A stretch of 64,000 nucleotides of DNA from Lachnospiraceae bacterium (GCA_024697065.1 JAILGE010000028.1:32905-96904), one strand, 5' to 3'. Counted from the stretch's first letter, positions 45,992-55,084 are shown. Program-made: numbers and translations. The notes: generated by a model from the letters alone, not told the origin.

Positions 45992-46864
45992 TTATTTATC
46001 TGTAGGAACCTTGCCGCCGTCAGCGTAGTTGTAGAAACCGATACCGGTCTTTACACCGAGCTTCTTAGCGCGAACCATCTTCTTGAGAAGCGGAGCGGGA
46101 CGATACTTGGGATCTCCTGTCTCCTTGTAAAGAACTTCCATGATAGCAAGTACGATATCAAGACCTACATAATCACCGAGTTCAAGGGGTCCCATGGGAT
46201 GATTAGCACCGAGCTTCATAGCTGTATCGATACCTTCGATATCGGATACGCCCTCAGAGTAAACGAAGATACCCTCGTTGATAAGAGGGATAAGGATACG
46301 GTTTACAACGAAACCGGGAGCCTCGTTAACCTGTACGGGAGTCTTGCCGAGTGCAACAGAGATCTCCTTAACCTTCTCAACGATATCATCAGGAGTATTA
46401 GCACCCTGGATAACCTCGATAAGCTTCATAACAGGAGCGGGATTGAAGAAGTGCATACCTACAACGGGCTTGGGAAGACCTGCGCCGATCTCTGTGATGG
46501 ACAGAGAAGATGTGTTGGAAGCGTAGATGCAATTCTCGTTCTTTACGATGTTCTCCTGAAGCTCCTTGAAGCAGTTCTTCTTGATATCCATAACTTCAAG
46601 AGCAGCTTCAACAACAAGGTCAGCATCAACTGCGATGGTGTTAAGACCTGTCTTTATCTTTCCGGTGATGGCATCAGCTGCAGCCTGCTCCATCTTTCCC
46701 TTTGCAACTCTCTTGTCGAGACCCTTCTTGATCTTTGCAAAGCCTCCGTCTGCGAACTCCTGCTTGATGTCGCAAAGATATACGGTATCTACGGAATCAG
46801 CCTGCGCAAAAGTCTGTGCAATACCTGAACCCATTGTGCCGGCACCGATAACTGCTACCTTCAT
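45992..46864 (-). CDS. hbd: 3-hydroxybutyryl-CoA dehydrogenase
   Basis: 290 residues. The NAD motif [16 protein letters not shown] is at the N-terminus. The catalytic histidine lies in [17 protein letters not shown] and the glutamate in [13 protein letters not shown]. The C-terminal helical domain has [18 protein letters not shown] and ends with GFYNYADG. It reduces acetoacetyl-CoA to 3-hydroxybutyryl-CoA, the second step of the pathway. The AGGAGG-type RBS is clear. Confidence 0.97.
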   Translation of the reverse strand: MKVAVIGAGTMGSGIAQTFAQADSVDTVYLCDIKQEFADGGFAKIKKGLDKRVAKGKMEQAAADAITGKIKTGLNTIAVDADLVVEAALEVMDIKKNCFKELQENIVKNENCIYASNTSSLSITEIGAGLPKPVVGMHFFNPAPVMKLIEVIQGANTPDDIVEKVKEISVALGKTPVQVNEAPGFVVNRILIPLINEGIFVYSEGVSDIEGIDTAMKLGANHPMGPLELGDYVGLDIVLAIMEVLYKETGDPKYRPAPLLKKMVRAKKLGVKTGIGFYNYADGGKVPTDK

Positions 46865-46928
46865 TTTATTTCCTCCTTAAAAAAGTTTGATTATTATAAG
46901 AGCATTAGCTCAATTTAACGTTTCTCTG

Positions 46929-47723
46929 TTATGCATTCTTGAATGCTACATGCTTAACCTTAGCAGGGTCATCCTTCTTGCGTAAGAAGTTTGCCATGCC
47001 TTCCTTCTGGTCATAGGACTCGAAGCAGTCACCGAAAAGCTTCTCCTCTATAACAGCGCCTTCATCGATGGAAACCTGAAGACCTTCGTTGATAGCCTTT
47101 TTGCAGTTTCTAACTGCGATGGGTGCGTTGCCTGCAATGGTCTGAGCCATCTTGAGAGCCTGCTCCATAAGCTCAGCCTGAGGATAAACAGCATTAACAA
47201 GTCCGATGCGGAGTGCTTCGTCAGCCTTGATATTTCTTGCTGTGTAGATCATCTGCTTAGCCATTCCGATACCTACGATACGTGCAAGACGCTGTGTGCC
47301 GCCGAAACCGGGTGTGATACCGAGACCTACTTCAGGCTGTCCGAATACGGCATTGTCTGATGCAAGACGGATATCGCAGCTCATTGAGATCTCGCATCCG
47401 CCGCCAAGAGCGAATCCGTTGATGGCAGCGATAACGGGAATGGGGAACTTCTCGATCTTTAAGAAAAGATCATTACCCTTCTTACCGAAAGCCTCACCCT
47501 CAGCCTTTGTAAGGGTGCTCATCTCGCCTATATCCGCACCGGCAACAAATGACTTGTCTCCGGCACCTGTAAGAACAACACATCTTACAGTATTAAGATC
47601 AACGGCATCAAATGCCTCATTAAGCTCATCAAGAACCTGAGAGTTCAGTGCGTTGAGCGCCTTCTCTCTGTTGATGGTGATAACACCGACCATATCTTTT
47701 GCTTCGTAGATTACGTATTCCAT
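46929..47723 (-). CDS. crt: Crotonase (3-hydroxybutyryl-CoA dehydratase)
   Basis: 264 residues of the enoyl-CoA hydratase fold. The oxyanion hole region is SFVAGADIGEMSTL and AINGFALGGGCEISMSCDIR. The two catalytic glutamates expected in the FGQPEVGLGITPGFGGTQRL block and the GGGCE block are present. It dehydrates 3-hydroxybutyryl-CoA to crotonyl-CoA. It is placed between thl and hbd, the order I recall for Lachnospiraceae butyrate producers; in Clostridium sensu stricto crt leads the operon and thl is separate. Confidence 0.96.
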   Translation of the reverse strand: MEYVIYEAKDMVGVITINREKALNALNSQVLDELNEAFDAVDLNTVRCVVLTGAGDKSFVAGADIGEMSTLTKAEGEAFGKKGNDLFLKIEKFPIPVIAAINGFALGGGCEISMSCDIRLASDNAVFGQPEVGLGITPGFGGTQRLARIVGIGMAKQMIYTARNIKADEALRIGLVNAVYPQAELMEQALKMAQTIAGNAPIAVRNCKKAINEGLQVSIDEGAVIEEKLFGDCFESYDQKEGMANFLRKKDDPAKVKHVAFKNA

Positions 47724-47782
47724 ATCATCCTCTCATTCTTAACCTGAAACAGGCGGACAAATCAGTCCGCCTGCGAAATATA

Positions 47783-48979
47783 TCAGTCTCTCTCAACAAT
47801 AGTAGCGCATCCCATACCGCCGCCGATGCAAAGTGTGGCAAGACCCTTCTTTGCACCCTTAGCTTCCATCTCGTGGAGAAGTGTTACAAGGATACGTGCA
47901 CCGGATGCTCCGACGGGATGTCCGAGTGCGATAGCTCCACCGTTAGGATTGAGCTGCTTGTCAACATCAATACCGAGGTCCTTACCTACTGCAACAGACT
48001 GTGCAGCGAAAGCCTCGTTAGCCTCGATGATATCGAAATCTTCGATCTTGTAGCCGACCTTAGCCATAGCCTTTCTTGTAGCAGCTACAGGGCCGATACC
48101 CATAACCTCGGGACGAACGCCTGCAAGAGCGCCTGCTACGAATGTAGCCATAGGCTTAACGCCAAGTTCCTTAGCCTTCTCTTCGCTCATAACAACAACT
48201 GCAGCAGCACCGTCATTGATACCGGATGCGTTACCTGCTGTTACGACTCCATCGGGATTGAGGGGCTTAAGCTTGGCAAGGCCTTCGATCGTTGATCCTG
48301 CTCTGGGGCCTTCATCTGTATCGAAGATAACAGTTTCCTTCTTCTTCTTGATCTCAACAGGAACGATCTCCTTCTTGAATGCGCCTGCTTCGATAGCAGC
48401 GCAAGCCTTCTGCTGAGACTTAAGAGCGAACTCATCAAGCTCTTCTCTTGTAAGTCCCCATTCTTTTGCAACATTATCGGCTGTTGTGATCATGTGGTAA
48501 TCATTGAATGCATCCCAGAGAGCATCCTTAACCATGGTATCTACGAGACCACCCTGGCTCTGGCTGGGCCACATCATACGATAACCGTATCTTCCGTTGG
48601 GGATAGCAAAAGGAGCCATAGACATGTTCTCCATACCGCCGGCAACAACGATATCCGCGCTACCTGCCTGGATCATGTCAGCAGCCATGTTGATGCAGTT
48701 AAGACCTGATCCGCATACAACATTGACCGTAACTGCGGGAACTTCGATGGGAAGTCCTGCGCCTATGGAAGCCTGACGTGCAACGTTCTGACCGAGTCCT
48801 GCCTGGATTACACATCCCATATAAACCTGGTCAACCTTGTCTGCAGGAACTCCTGCACGGTTTAATGCTTCCTTGATCACGATGGATCCGAGCTTAGCGG
48901 CAGGCGTAGTTGAAAGTCCTCCGCCCATTGTGCCGATAGCAGTACGGCATGCGCCCGCAAGTACGATTTTCTTACCCAT
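47783..48979 (-). CDS. thl: Acetyl-CoA C-acetyltransferase (thiolase)
   Basis: 398 residues. The nucleophilic cysteine lies in [14 protein letters not shown], the catalytic His in [20 protein letters not shown], and the second Cys in [12 protein letters not shown]. It condenses two acetyl-CoA to acetoacetyl-CoA, the entry to the butyrate pathway. It is the first gene of the operon, with a good promoter about 100 bases upstream and a structured leader. No but or buk gene for the last step from butyryl-CoA is in the window. Confidence 0.97.
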   Translation of the reverse strand: MGKKIVLAGACRTAIGTMGGGLSTTPAAKLGSIVIKEALNRAGVPADKVDQVYMGCVIQAGLGQNVARQASIGAGLPIEVPAVTVNVVCGSGLNCINMAADMIQAGSADIVVAGGMENMSMAPFAIPNGRYGYRMMWPSQSQGGLVDTMVKDALWDAFNDYHMITTADNVAKEWGLTREELDEFALKSQQKACAAIEAGAFKKEIVPVEIKKKKETVIFDTDEGPRAGSTIEGLAKLKPLNPDGVVTAGNASGINDGAAAVVVMSEEKAKELGVKPMATFVAGALAGVRPEVMGIGPVAATRKAMAKVGYKIEDFDIIEANEAFAAQSVAVGKDLGIDVDKQLNPNGGAIALGHPVGASGARILVTLLHEMEAKGAKKGLATLCIGGGMGCATIVERD

Positions 48980-49079
48980 TGCTTTTCCTCCGTATAATAA
49001 ATTTGTTAAAGGTTAAAAATAACATCACGCCGATCCGAAGTCGAAAAATGCGATTTTTTCGTCCGCAGTCAGCGTGAAT

Positions 49080-49108
49080 ATTCTAACATAGAGGGTATCT
49101 ATTTGCAA
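49080..49108 (-). promoter_or_regulatory. Promoter of the butyrate operon
   Basis: On the minus strand, TTGCAA (49103-49108), 17 bases, TAGAAT (49080-49085). Transcription should start near 49073, leaving a leader of about 95 bases before thl. Confidence 0.75.
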
Positions 49109-49200
49109 TAAAATGATTGCCCAAATCTTCTTTATTTTTGTGCATTTTAAGGCTTTTTTTGCCTTGTGTTTACATAACTTTCATACACGTTCACCGCACA

Positions 49201-49923
49201 TCATTTTCTGCATACCATCACCATAAGTATGCCTCTCTTCAGGGAGATGAAGGCACTTTTTCCGACATCGGAAAACTCATTGCTCTCGCCGGTAAGATCG
49301 GCGGCATCGTGACTCAGTTCTATCCCGTCTGCCTCATATGCCACATCTTTAAGGACTAACCCGGTGCACTTTTCCGTCATGGAAAAAACAGACAGCCCGA
49401 AGCCTTCCACCGGATCCAGTTCCAAAGGATCCCCGCCTTCCCCCGACAGAAAATAAATCCTTGTATCGGATGACAGAAATGCGATGTCCGCACCGCGTCC
49501 GGCCGCATAAACTCCCACCTGGTAATTTGCAAAGGTATGATCCGCCCGTCCCCCCAGTCCGCAGATGATATCTATCTTTTGATAGCCGTGTTCCAGTGCG
49601 TATTTCACCGCAAGCATCGTATCCGTGTCATTTTTGGCGGTGGGATGTCTTTCTATCCTTACTCTCTCATCCACTTCACCGTCGAAAGAGTCAAAATCGC
49701 TTACAAGCAGATCCGGCAGCACTCCCATGCGAACCGCATGATGGTAGCCTCTGTCACAGGCGATGACGAAGCTGTAGGCTTTATCCGCCTCTCTGTCATT
49801 TTTCTTTGCATTGCAGTAAACCGCGGTCCCTTCCGGAGCCGCGGTCACCTTTATGCAAGTATCATCATAATCGCCGCCCGAGATTATCAGGCAGGCTTTC
49901 ATATCTTTGTGTATACCGTTCAA
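49201..49923 (-). CDS. thiN: Thiamine diphosphokinase
   Basis: 240 residues from a TTG start with AAAGGA 8 bases upstream; an internal ATG at codon 8 is the alternative. TPK motifs: CLIISGGDYDD, FVIACDRGYHHAVRMGVLPD, LLVSDFDSFDG, KNDTDTMLAVKYALEHG and IDIICGLGGRADHTFANYQV. The Asp-rich blocks bind Mg-ATP. It converts thiamine to thiamine diphosphate. It follows ddh by 73 bases, and no rpe/rsgA neighbours (its common Firmicutes context) are seen. I found no TPP riboswitch upstream. Confidence 0.9.
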   Translation of the reverse strand: MNGIHKDMKACLIISGGDYDDTCIKVTAAPEGTAVYCNAKKNDREADKAYSFVIACDRGYHHAVRMGVLPDLLVSDFDSFDGEVDERVRIERHPTAKNDTDTMLAVKYALEHGYQKIDIICGLGGRADHTFANYQVGVYAAGRGADIAFLSSDTRIYFLSGEGGDPLELDPVEGFGLSVFSMTEKCTGLVLKDVAYEADGIELSHDAADLTGESNEFSDVGKSAFISLKRGILMVMVCRK

Positions 49924-49996
49924 ATATATGATCCTTTACATTTACTCTCTGCGGTCATACTGCGCATCAGTCGCGTCTTCATCCCGCAGAAATCTC

Positions 49997-50971
49997 TTAC
50001 AGCATGTGTGCTCTTAAATACTCGGGAGTCTCAGGCGAAAGGTATGCGGGAGCGATATCGAACATTGTCTTGGCGCCCTTGCATCCGTCATTGTTCATCC
50101 TGTAAGCGGCACGTGCCACTGCTGCCAGCACAGCTCCGGTGAATTCGGGATTGGATTCAAGCTTGAGTGAATATTCGATCACATGCTTTGTATCGCCTGT
50201 CTTTCCGGAATAGATAACGGAACCGCCGTGAGGAAGACTTGCATGATCACGCTTCATCTCTTCTTCGCTGATAAATGTTACTGTTGTGTCATAGTCTGCG
50301 AAGTAGTTGGGCATTTCCTTGATCTCTTTTTCGATCCTTGCCTTGTCAGCGCCTTCCTCAGCTACAACGTAGCATTCTCTTGTATGCTTCTGTCTTGTGG
50401 TAAGCTCGGGATCCTTTCCCTCACGTACTGCCGCAACGGATGCCTCTACGGGAACAGTATACTGTCTTGCATCCTTAACGCCTTCTATACGGCGTACGGC
50501 ATCTGAGTGTCCCTGGCTTACGCCTCTTCCCCAGAAAGTGTAATCCTTGCCGTCGGGAAGAATGGAATGAGCATACAGTCTGTTAAGTGAGAACATACCG
50601 GGATCCCATCCGCAGGAGATAACACCGATCTTGCCTGCCTCCTTTGAAGCCGCATCAACTGCAGCGAAATGCTCGGGAATCGCAGCATGTGTATCAAAAC
50701 TGTCTACCACATTGAACATCTTTGCATATTCCGGAGTCATCTTGGGAAGATCCGTAGCTGAACCGCCGCAGATAACGAGAACATCAATATCGGATGTCAT
50801 ATTCTTAAGATCATCCGCTTTATATACCTTAGCGCCGGAAACAGTCCTGACACCGGCGGGATCTCTTCTGGTGAATACTCCCACAAGCTCTTCATCCTTG
50901 CTTGCGAGCACTGCTTTCTCAACGCCTCTTCCGAGGTTACCGTATCCTAAAATTCCTACTCTTATTGCCAT
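49997..50971 (-). CDS. ddh: meso-Diaminopimelate dehydrogenase
   Basis: 324 residues, the usual length. The NADPH motif is VGILGYGNLGRGVEKAV. Typical Ddh blocks: VVDSFDTHAAIPEHF, GVISCGWDPGMFSLNRLYA, and FWGRGVSQGHSDAVRRIEGV. It aminates tetrahydrodipicolinate directly to meso-diaminopimelate, the one-step lysine/peptidoglycan route. Together with the other cell-wall genes in this window it supplies the peptide cross-link. The downstream thiN is probably on the same transcript. Confidence 0.95.
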   Translation of the reverse strand: MAIRVGILGYGNLGRGVEKAVLASKDEELVGVFTRRDPAGVRTVSGAKVYKADDLKNMTSDIDVLVICGGSATDLPKMTPEYAKMFNVVDSFDTHAAIPEHFAAVDAASKEAGKIGVISCGWDPGMFSLNRLYAHSILPDGKDYTFWGRGVSQGHSDAVRRIEGVKDARQYTVPVEASVAAVREGKDPELTTRQKHTRECYVVAEEGADKARIEKEIKEMPNYFADYDTTVTFISEEEMKRDHASLPHGGSVIYSGKTGDTKHVIEYSLKLESNPEFTGAVLAAVARAAYRMNNDGCKGAKTMFDIAPAYLSPETPEYLRAHML

Positions 50972-51119
50972 ATACCAACAACCTGCCTTTCTTTTGGGTT
51001 AAATTATCATTCCCGAATATTTTACAACCTATTGGGATAATTTCCATAATTTTTTTATTTGATCACAAAAAAATCAAAGTCTGTGATCTGCCTCCACAGT
51101 ATTGTGATAGAATGGGCAC

Positions 51120-51800
51120 ATGACTAAAGAAGAAGCGATAAAAGAATTACAACTGATACCTGATAAAGAAGGCTGTCTGACACTTGCGGAAGCGGCATCC
51201 GTTATCTTTACGGTCGATGAGACCGAATGGATACTTAAATACTACAACAAGCCCGAGGGCCGTTCTCTTACGGACCGCGGTCCGGAGAATAACAGATTCC
51301 CCCAATATACGGATGAGTATGGGATGTCAAAATATTGCACCGCACTTGACCTGGTGCTTGCCATGAACAGATTCAGAATAGACGAAGATATCTACAAAAG
51401 GATCTTCGACATGGCATACAGGACAACGGTGATGGACCTGGCCGTGAAATTCGGGATAAAGCATACCGGCACCACCATTGCCGATTTCAAACCCGATGAA
51501 GAGGATGCGCTCCGCTTTCCGCAGTATCAGGAACTGATACGGAATGCCGAGACCGAAATGGAACTCTTTAAGGACCAGATGGCTATAGATCACGTGCTCT
51601 GGTCTTTCCCCGGCGCATTTTCCATGACCATCGAGGATGTTATAAAGCACCGGGCGGACGAACCACAAAGACTTTGCGGCGCAGGTATCCCCAGAGAGCG
51701 TTACGACATGGTGCAGACCATCCTTGAAGGCACGGGAATATCTAATGCCGCCCCATCATCATCCGGGCAACGCATAAAACACATTTCAGGCCGTCCCTAA
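51120..51800 (+). CDS. Conserved-looking protein of unknown function
   Basis: 226 residues, not recognised. No signal peptide, membrane helix or metal-binding cluster. It begins with a short helical region (TKEEAIKELQLI), then an aromatic/charged part (DETEWILKYYNKPEGRSLTD) and a helical segment (YKRIFDMAYRTTVMDLAVKF). The composition and the even use of codons look like a real gene. The last 40 residues (NAAPSSSGQRIKHISGRP) are probably disordered. TAGAAT lies about 20 bases before the ATG, so the mRNA may be nearly leaderless. It is divergent from ddh. Confidence 0.65.
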   Translation: MTKEEAIKELQLIPDKEGCLTLAEAASVIFTVDETEWILKYYNKPEGRSLTDRGPENNRFPQYTDEYGMSKYCTALDLVLAMNRFRIDEDIYKRIFDMAYRTTVMDLAVKFGIKHTGTTIADFKPDEEDALRFPQYQELIRNAETEMELFKDQMAIDHVLWSFPGAFSMTIEDVIKHRADEPQRLCGAGIPRERYDMVQTILEGTGISNAAPSSSGQRIKHISGRP

Positions 51801-51969
51801 ATTAATCCCCCGCCTCTCTTACTGTCGTTCTTCCCCACTGTATGTTCTCATGCAGCATGTCGAACCCGGAATCGACAATGACTATTATCGTCGGTCGCAA
51901 TACACCGGGCGGGAGACAAATCACGACCACCTAAACGATACCCGCCGGTGAATAACGACCATCATTATA

Positions 51970-51998
51970 AAACCCCGAAGCGAAATGCCTCGGGGTTT
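51970..51998. terminator. Bidirectional terminator between the unknown gene and hpf
   Basis: 9-bp arms AAACCCCGA / TCGGGGTTT with an 11-base loop. On the minus strand TTTTATAATG follows (for hpf); on the plus strand TTTCTATATAG (for the gene ending 51800). Confidence 0.8.
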
Positions 51999-52046
51999 CT
52001 ATATAGTCTTATATAAGGCGATGTAAGCCGCCGGCTTAACGGATCA

Positions 52047-52574
52047 TCAAACTTCAGGCTCGATAAGTCCGTAGGTGTTACCCTTTCTCTTGTAAACTAC
52101 GTTTACCTGATCTGTCTCTGCATTGCAGAATACATAGAAGTTGTGTCCCAAAAGCTCCATCTGTACGCATGCATCTTCGGGATACATAGGCTTGATATCG
52201 AACTTCTTGGTACGGATGATCTTGATCTCCTCGTCATCCATGAAGTCCTTCTCAAGGTACTCTTTCTTGAAAAAGCCACCTTCCTGATGTTTGTCCGTAA
52301 GCTTTGTCTTATATTTCTTAAGCTGTCTCTCAATGATCTCTTCTACCAGATCGATGGAAACATACATATCATTGCTTACCTGCTCGGAACGGATGATGCT
52401 GCCCTTAACCGGGATGGTCACTTCGATCTTCTGACGATCCTTCTCAACGGACAGGGTTACATGTACCTCTGTGTCCTCGGTGAAGTACTTCTCCAGCTTT
52501 CCGATCTTCTCTTCAACGGCACTGCGAAGTCCGTCTGTTACATCGATATTCTTGCCTAAAATTACAAATTTCAT
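52047..52574 (-). CDS. hpf: Long-form ribosome hibernation promoting factor
   Basis: 175 residues from the ATG at 52574, which has AAGGAGGG 8 bases upstream; the in-frame extension to 52703 crosses the promoter. The N-terminal domain MKFVILGKNIDVTDGLRSAV with VHVTLSVEKDRQKIEVTIP binds the 30S subunit. The C-terminal domain IVRTKKFDIKPMYPEDACVQ-type block (here IIRTKKFDIKPMYPEDACVQ) with MELLGHNFYVFCNAETDQVN dimerises 70S into 100S ribosomes. The two-domain long form is typical of Firmicutes. Confidence 0.96.
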   Translation of the reverse strand: MKFVILGKNIDVTDGLRSAVEEKIGKLEKYFTEDTEVHVTLSVEKDRQKIEVTIPVKGSIIRSEQVSNDMYVSIDLVEEIIERQLKKYKTKLTDKHQEGGFFKKEYLEKDFMDDEEIKIIRTKKFDIKPMYPEDACVQMELLGHNFYVFCNAETDQVNVVYKRKGNTYGLIEPEV

Positions 52575-52671
52575 ACTCAGATCCCTCCTTGTCATTAAAT
52601 GCGGTTCACACTTGAGGCTCACACTCCGCGGCGGATCATTTTCTTCCGCGGGCATTATTTTTATATCTGCG

Positions 52672-52700
52672 ATTATACCATAATAAAGCCTTTTATACAA
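52672..52700 (-). promoter_or_regulatory. hpf promoter
   Basis: On the minus strand, TTGTAT (52695-52700), 17 bases, TATAAT (52672-52677) preceded by TGG as an extended -10. The -35 box touches the terminator of the upstream gene. Confidence 0.8.
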
Positions 52701-52701
52701 C

Positions 52702-52727
52702 AAAGAGAGCTCTTGCGAGCTCTCTTT
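52702..52727 (-). terminator. Terminator of the NlpC/P60 gene
   Basis: 11-bp perfect arms AAAGAGAGCTC / GAGCTCTCTTT with a TTGC loop, followed on the minus strand by GTTGTAT. It lies 22 bases past the stop. Confidence 0.85.
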
Positions 52728-52748
52728 TAAAAGTCATTTCTTTCTGTC

Positions 52749-54068
52749 TCAGAATATTCTTCTGATAGCAAGCAGTCCTCTGTAATTTGCATTACCGATA
52801 ACGATACCGGTGCGGGATGTACTTGCATGAACGATCTGGCCGTTACCGATATAGATCGCTACATGTCCGGAATAACAAAGGATATCTCCGGGCTGTGCAT
52901 TCTCGAGGCCGCCCTCAACCGCTGTTCCTCTCTGACGGTCTGCCGTAGAGGAATGAGGAAGTGATACGCCGAAGTGTGCATATACACTCATTACAAATCC
53001 TGAGCAGTCTGTTCCTTCGGTAAGACTGGAACCGCCGTAATGATAAGGATTACCGACGAACTGGCATGCATACTGTGCAACTTCTGTTCCAAGTCCGCTT
53101 CCCGTGATACTGGGAACGCTGTAATTTGCGCCTGACTTATTGGAAGCGGTCTTCTTCTGTGAGCTTGCTCTTGCAGCTTCCGCAGCCTGACGTGCAGCCT
53201 TTCTGTCAGCTTCTTCGCGGGCAAGTCTTGCTTCTTCCTCTGCCTTTGATTCCGCATGAACAAAATCCGTTCTTAAATTCACAAATTCCTTGGATACGTA
53301 TCCGTCACCCTCTTCGATGGAAACCTTGATCCAGTCATCGGATTCCTCAAGGACCACGAGTTCCTCTTCTATGGGAACAAGTCCGAGTACTTCGGAATCA
53401 ACGGATGCCTCGGCACGTACCTTAAGTGTTGTGGTATTTACAACTGCCATTCTTGTGCCTACCTTCTTGGCAAGCTCTATGGCATCATCACCTGTCACAC
53501 AATATTCTGCCTTAACATATCCCGTTACATTACCGGATGTAATCTTGTACCATCCGTCTTCCTCTTCGATAAACTGACCGGCAGACTTATCATAAAGCTT
53601 TCCGACCACTTCACCGTCCGTACTGGGAATATCACGTACATTTACAAAATCATGAACCTGAGCGATAACAAGACTGCTGAAATGCTCCGGATCTCTTGCA
53701 AGCTCCTCGGCTTCTGCCACAGCCTGTGCATCCTTTATCTCTTCCGCCATACCTTCGGCTTCAGTGATCGCAAGTACCGCACTCTCTGCTGCCGATCTGG
53801 CACCTGCATCATCCAGTACCAGAGCCCCTGCCGCACCTGCCGGTGTAAGTTCTGCCATTACTGTTGCGGGGGCCTTCTCTTCAAGAGCAGCAGCCGCACC
53901 GATAACCGGCATTATTTCTTTTGCTTCAACAACCGTCACCGGAGTACCTGCATCTGAACCTGCAGCCAGTGAAAAGAATGATGTCTGCATGCCCTGTACT
54001 ATCACAGAAACGAATGCCACCGTTGCCATTCCCGTTATTAAAGTCAATCCGTGTCTTCTTTTTATCAT
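52749..54068 (-). CDS. Secreted SH3b-NlpC/P60 peptidoglycan hydrolase (C40)
   Basis: 439 residues. A basic/hydrophobic signal region (about 1-35) leads to an Ala-rich linker, then two bacterial SH3 domains (about 137-190 and 207-265, the second with DSEVLGLVPIEEELVVLE). A charged linker follows, then NlpC/P60 with Cys near 353 (GTDCSGFVMSVYAHFG), His near 401 (CYSGHVAIYIGNG) and a third polar residue in VHAST. It would cut the D-Glu/mDAP stem-peptide bond in the wall. WalR-like boxes overlap its transcription start. Confidence 0.94.
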   Translation of the reverse strand: MIKRRHGLTLITGMATVAFVSVIVQGMQTSFFSLAAGSDAGTPVTVVEAKEIMPVIGAAAALEEKAPATVMAELTPAGAAGALVLDDAGARSAAESAVLAITEAEGMAEEIKDAQAVAEAEELARDPEHFSSLVIAQVHDFVNVRDIPSTDGEVVGKLYDKSAGQFIEEEDGWYKITSGNVTGYVKAEYCVTGDDAIELAKKVGTRMAVVNTTTLKVRAEASVDSEVLGLVPIEEELVVLEESDDWIKVSIEEGDGYVSKEFVNLRTDFVHAESKAEEEARLAREEADRKAARQAAEAARASSQKKTASNKSGANYSVPSITGSGLGTEVAQYACQFVGNPYHYGGSSLTEGTDCSGFVMSVYAHFGVSLPHSSTADRQRGTAVEGGLENAQPGDILCYSGHVAIYIGNGQIVHASTSRTGIVIGNANYRGLLAIRRIF

Positions 54069-54090
54069 ACTGTTAATTATCTTCTCGATT

Positions 54091-54117
54091 TGTTACAAAT
54101 TTGTTACGATTTGTTAA
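54091..54117. promoter_or_regulatory. WalR (YycF)-like boxes
   Basis: TGTTAC-N5-TGTTAC (54091-54107) matches the WalR consensus TGTWAH-N5-TGTWAH, and a third TGTTAA follows after 4 bases (54112-54117). They cover the expected transcription start, just downstream of the -10, which would suit repression. Confidence 0.6.
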
Positions 54118-54145
54118 ATATATCATCTGAAAAAAGTTTTGTCAA
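54117..54145 (-). promoter_or_regulatory. Promoter of the NlpC/P60 gene
   Basis: On the minus strand, perfect TTGACA (54140-54145), 17 bases, TATATT (54117-54122). The ATG lies about 50 bases downstream. Confidence 0.85.
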
Positions 54146-54240
54146 CCAGTGCCCCTTTTTTGCTTATTCATACCTGTTCCCTCCGGGCGGTAATACGGAT
54201 CCATAACAGCCAAATCCACCGATTTATTATGTCGTCCTTG

Positions 54241-54249
54241 TGCTATAAT
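54241..54249 (+). promoter_or_regulatory. Extended -10 of the FabG-like gene
   Basis: TGCTATAAT, about 85 bases before the ATG at 54335. No clear -35. AAAGGAAA forms the RBS. Confidence 0.5.
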
Positions 54250-54334
54250 TCCGAGTGTTATATCTGTTTTTTCGGGTCATGTTCAACAGATGGCCGGAAC
54301 CGATAACGGGAAGTGAATATGAAAGGAAATTCCG

Positions 54335-55084
54335 ATGGGCTCTTCACTTGTATCTGAGAAAAAAACCGCGCTTGTGACAGGCGCTTCAAGAGGTATAGGC
54401 AATGCAACGGCTGCGGCTCTGGCTGCGGCCGGCTACGACCTTATATTAACGGGATACAGTCACCCGGATAAGCTTGAGACTATCGCACATGACCTTGAAA
54501 AAAGGTATTCCCGAAAAGTTACGACACATGTGGGAGACGTATCCGATCCGGTCTTCATAAAAGAAATGTTCTCTTCCATGGATCACCTCGATCTGTTGGT
54601 GAACAACGCCGGCATATCCTATGTCGGACTTCTTCAGGATATGAGCGATGAGGACTGGAACAGGACCATGGGTGTCAATCTGAACAGCATTTTCTACACC
54701 TGTCGAGAAGCGATCCCCGTGTTTTTACGCAATGATACCGATCCCGCCGGCCGCATCATTAACATCTCTTCAGTATGGGGCATTGTGGGCGCTGCCACCG
54801 AGGCTGCCTACTCCGCCAGCAAGGGCGCGGTCAACGCATTTACCAAAGCACTTGCCAAGGAGCTGGCTCCAAGCCGTATTCCAGTAAATGCCATCGCATG
54901 CGGCTTTATCGATACCGAGATGAACGGACATCTGAGTGAAGAAGAAAAGCAGGCCGTGATAGCGGAGATCCCCGCCGATCGCATTGGCCTGCCTTCTGAA
55001 GTTGCTGATGCTGTTGTACTCGCCGCTTCCGCTCCCGCCTATATGACGGGACAGATCATCACCGTAGACGGCGGCTGGATATGA
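54335..55084 (+). CDS. FabG-like short-chain dehydrogenase (3-oxoacyl-ACP reductase family)
   Basis: 249 residues, classical SDR. The NADP motif TGASRGIGNATAAAL is followed by NNAGIS (about 90) and INISSVWG; the catalytic Tyr and Lys are in AYSASKGAVNAFTK. The end AYMTGQIITVDGGWI is typical of FabG. FabG reduces 3-oxoacyl-ACP, but no other fatty-acid genes are close, so it may be a generic SDR. Single plus-strand gene that converges on the hybrid kinase gene with 3 bases between them. Confidence 0.88.
   Translation: MGSSLVSEKKTALVTGASRGIGNATAAALAAAGYDLILTGYSHPDKLETIAHDLEKRYSRKVTTHVGDVSDPVFIKEMFSSMDHLDLLVNNAGISYVGLLQDMSDEDWNRTMGVNLNSIFYTCREAIPVFLRNDTDPAGRIINISSVWGIVGAATEAAYSASKGAVNAFTKALAKELAPSRIPVNAIACGFIDTEMNGHLSEEEKQAVIAEIPADRIGLPSEVADAVVLAASAPAYMTGQIITVDGGWI

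Noticed and set aside
49149..49165. Terminator of thiN
   Set aside because: AAGGC / GCCTT is a 5-bp hairpin with a T-rich loop and no T tail on the minus strand.
49924..49996. TPP riboswitch before thiN
   Set aside because: No thi-box motifs (CUGAGA or similar) and the gap is only 73 bases.
51801..52046. raiA-type structured RNA near hpf
   Set aside because: The gap is downstream of hpf, not upstream, and only the short terminator is a convincing structure.
54319..54357. Small upstream ORF (MKGNSDGLFTCI) before the FabG-like gene
   Set aside because: It uses the RBS region of the real gene and has no RBS of its own; likely chance.
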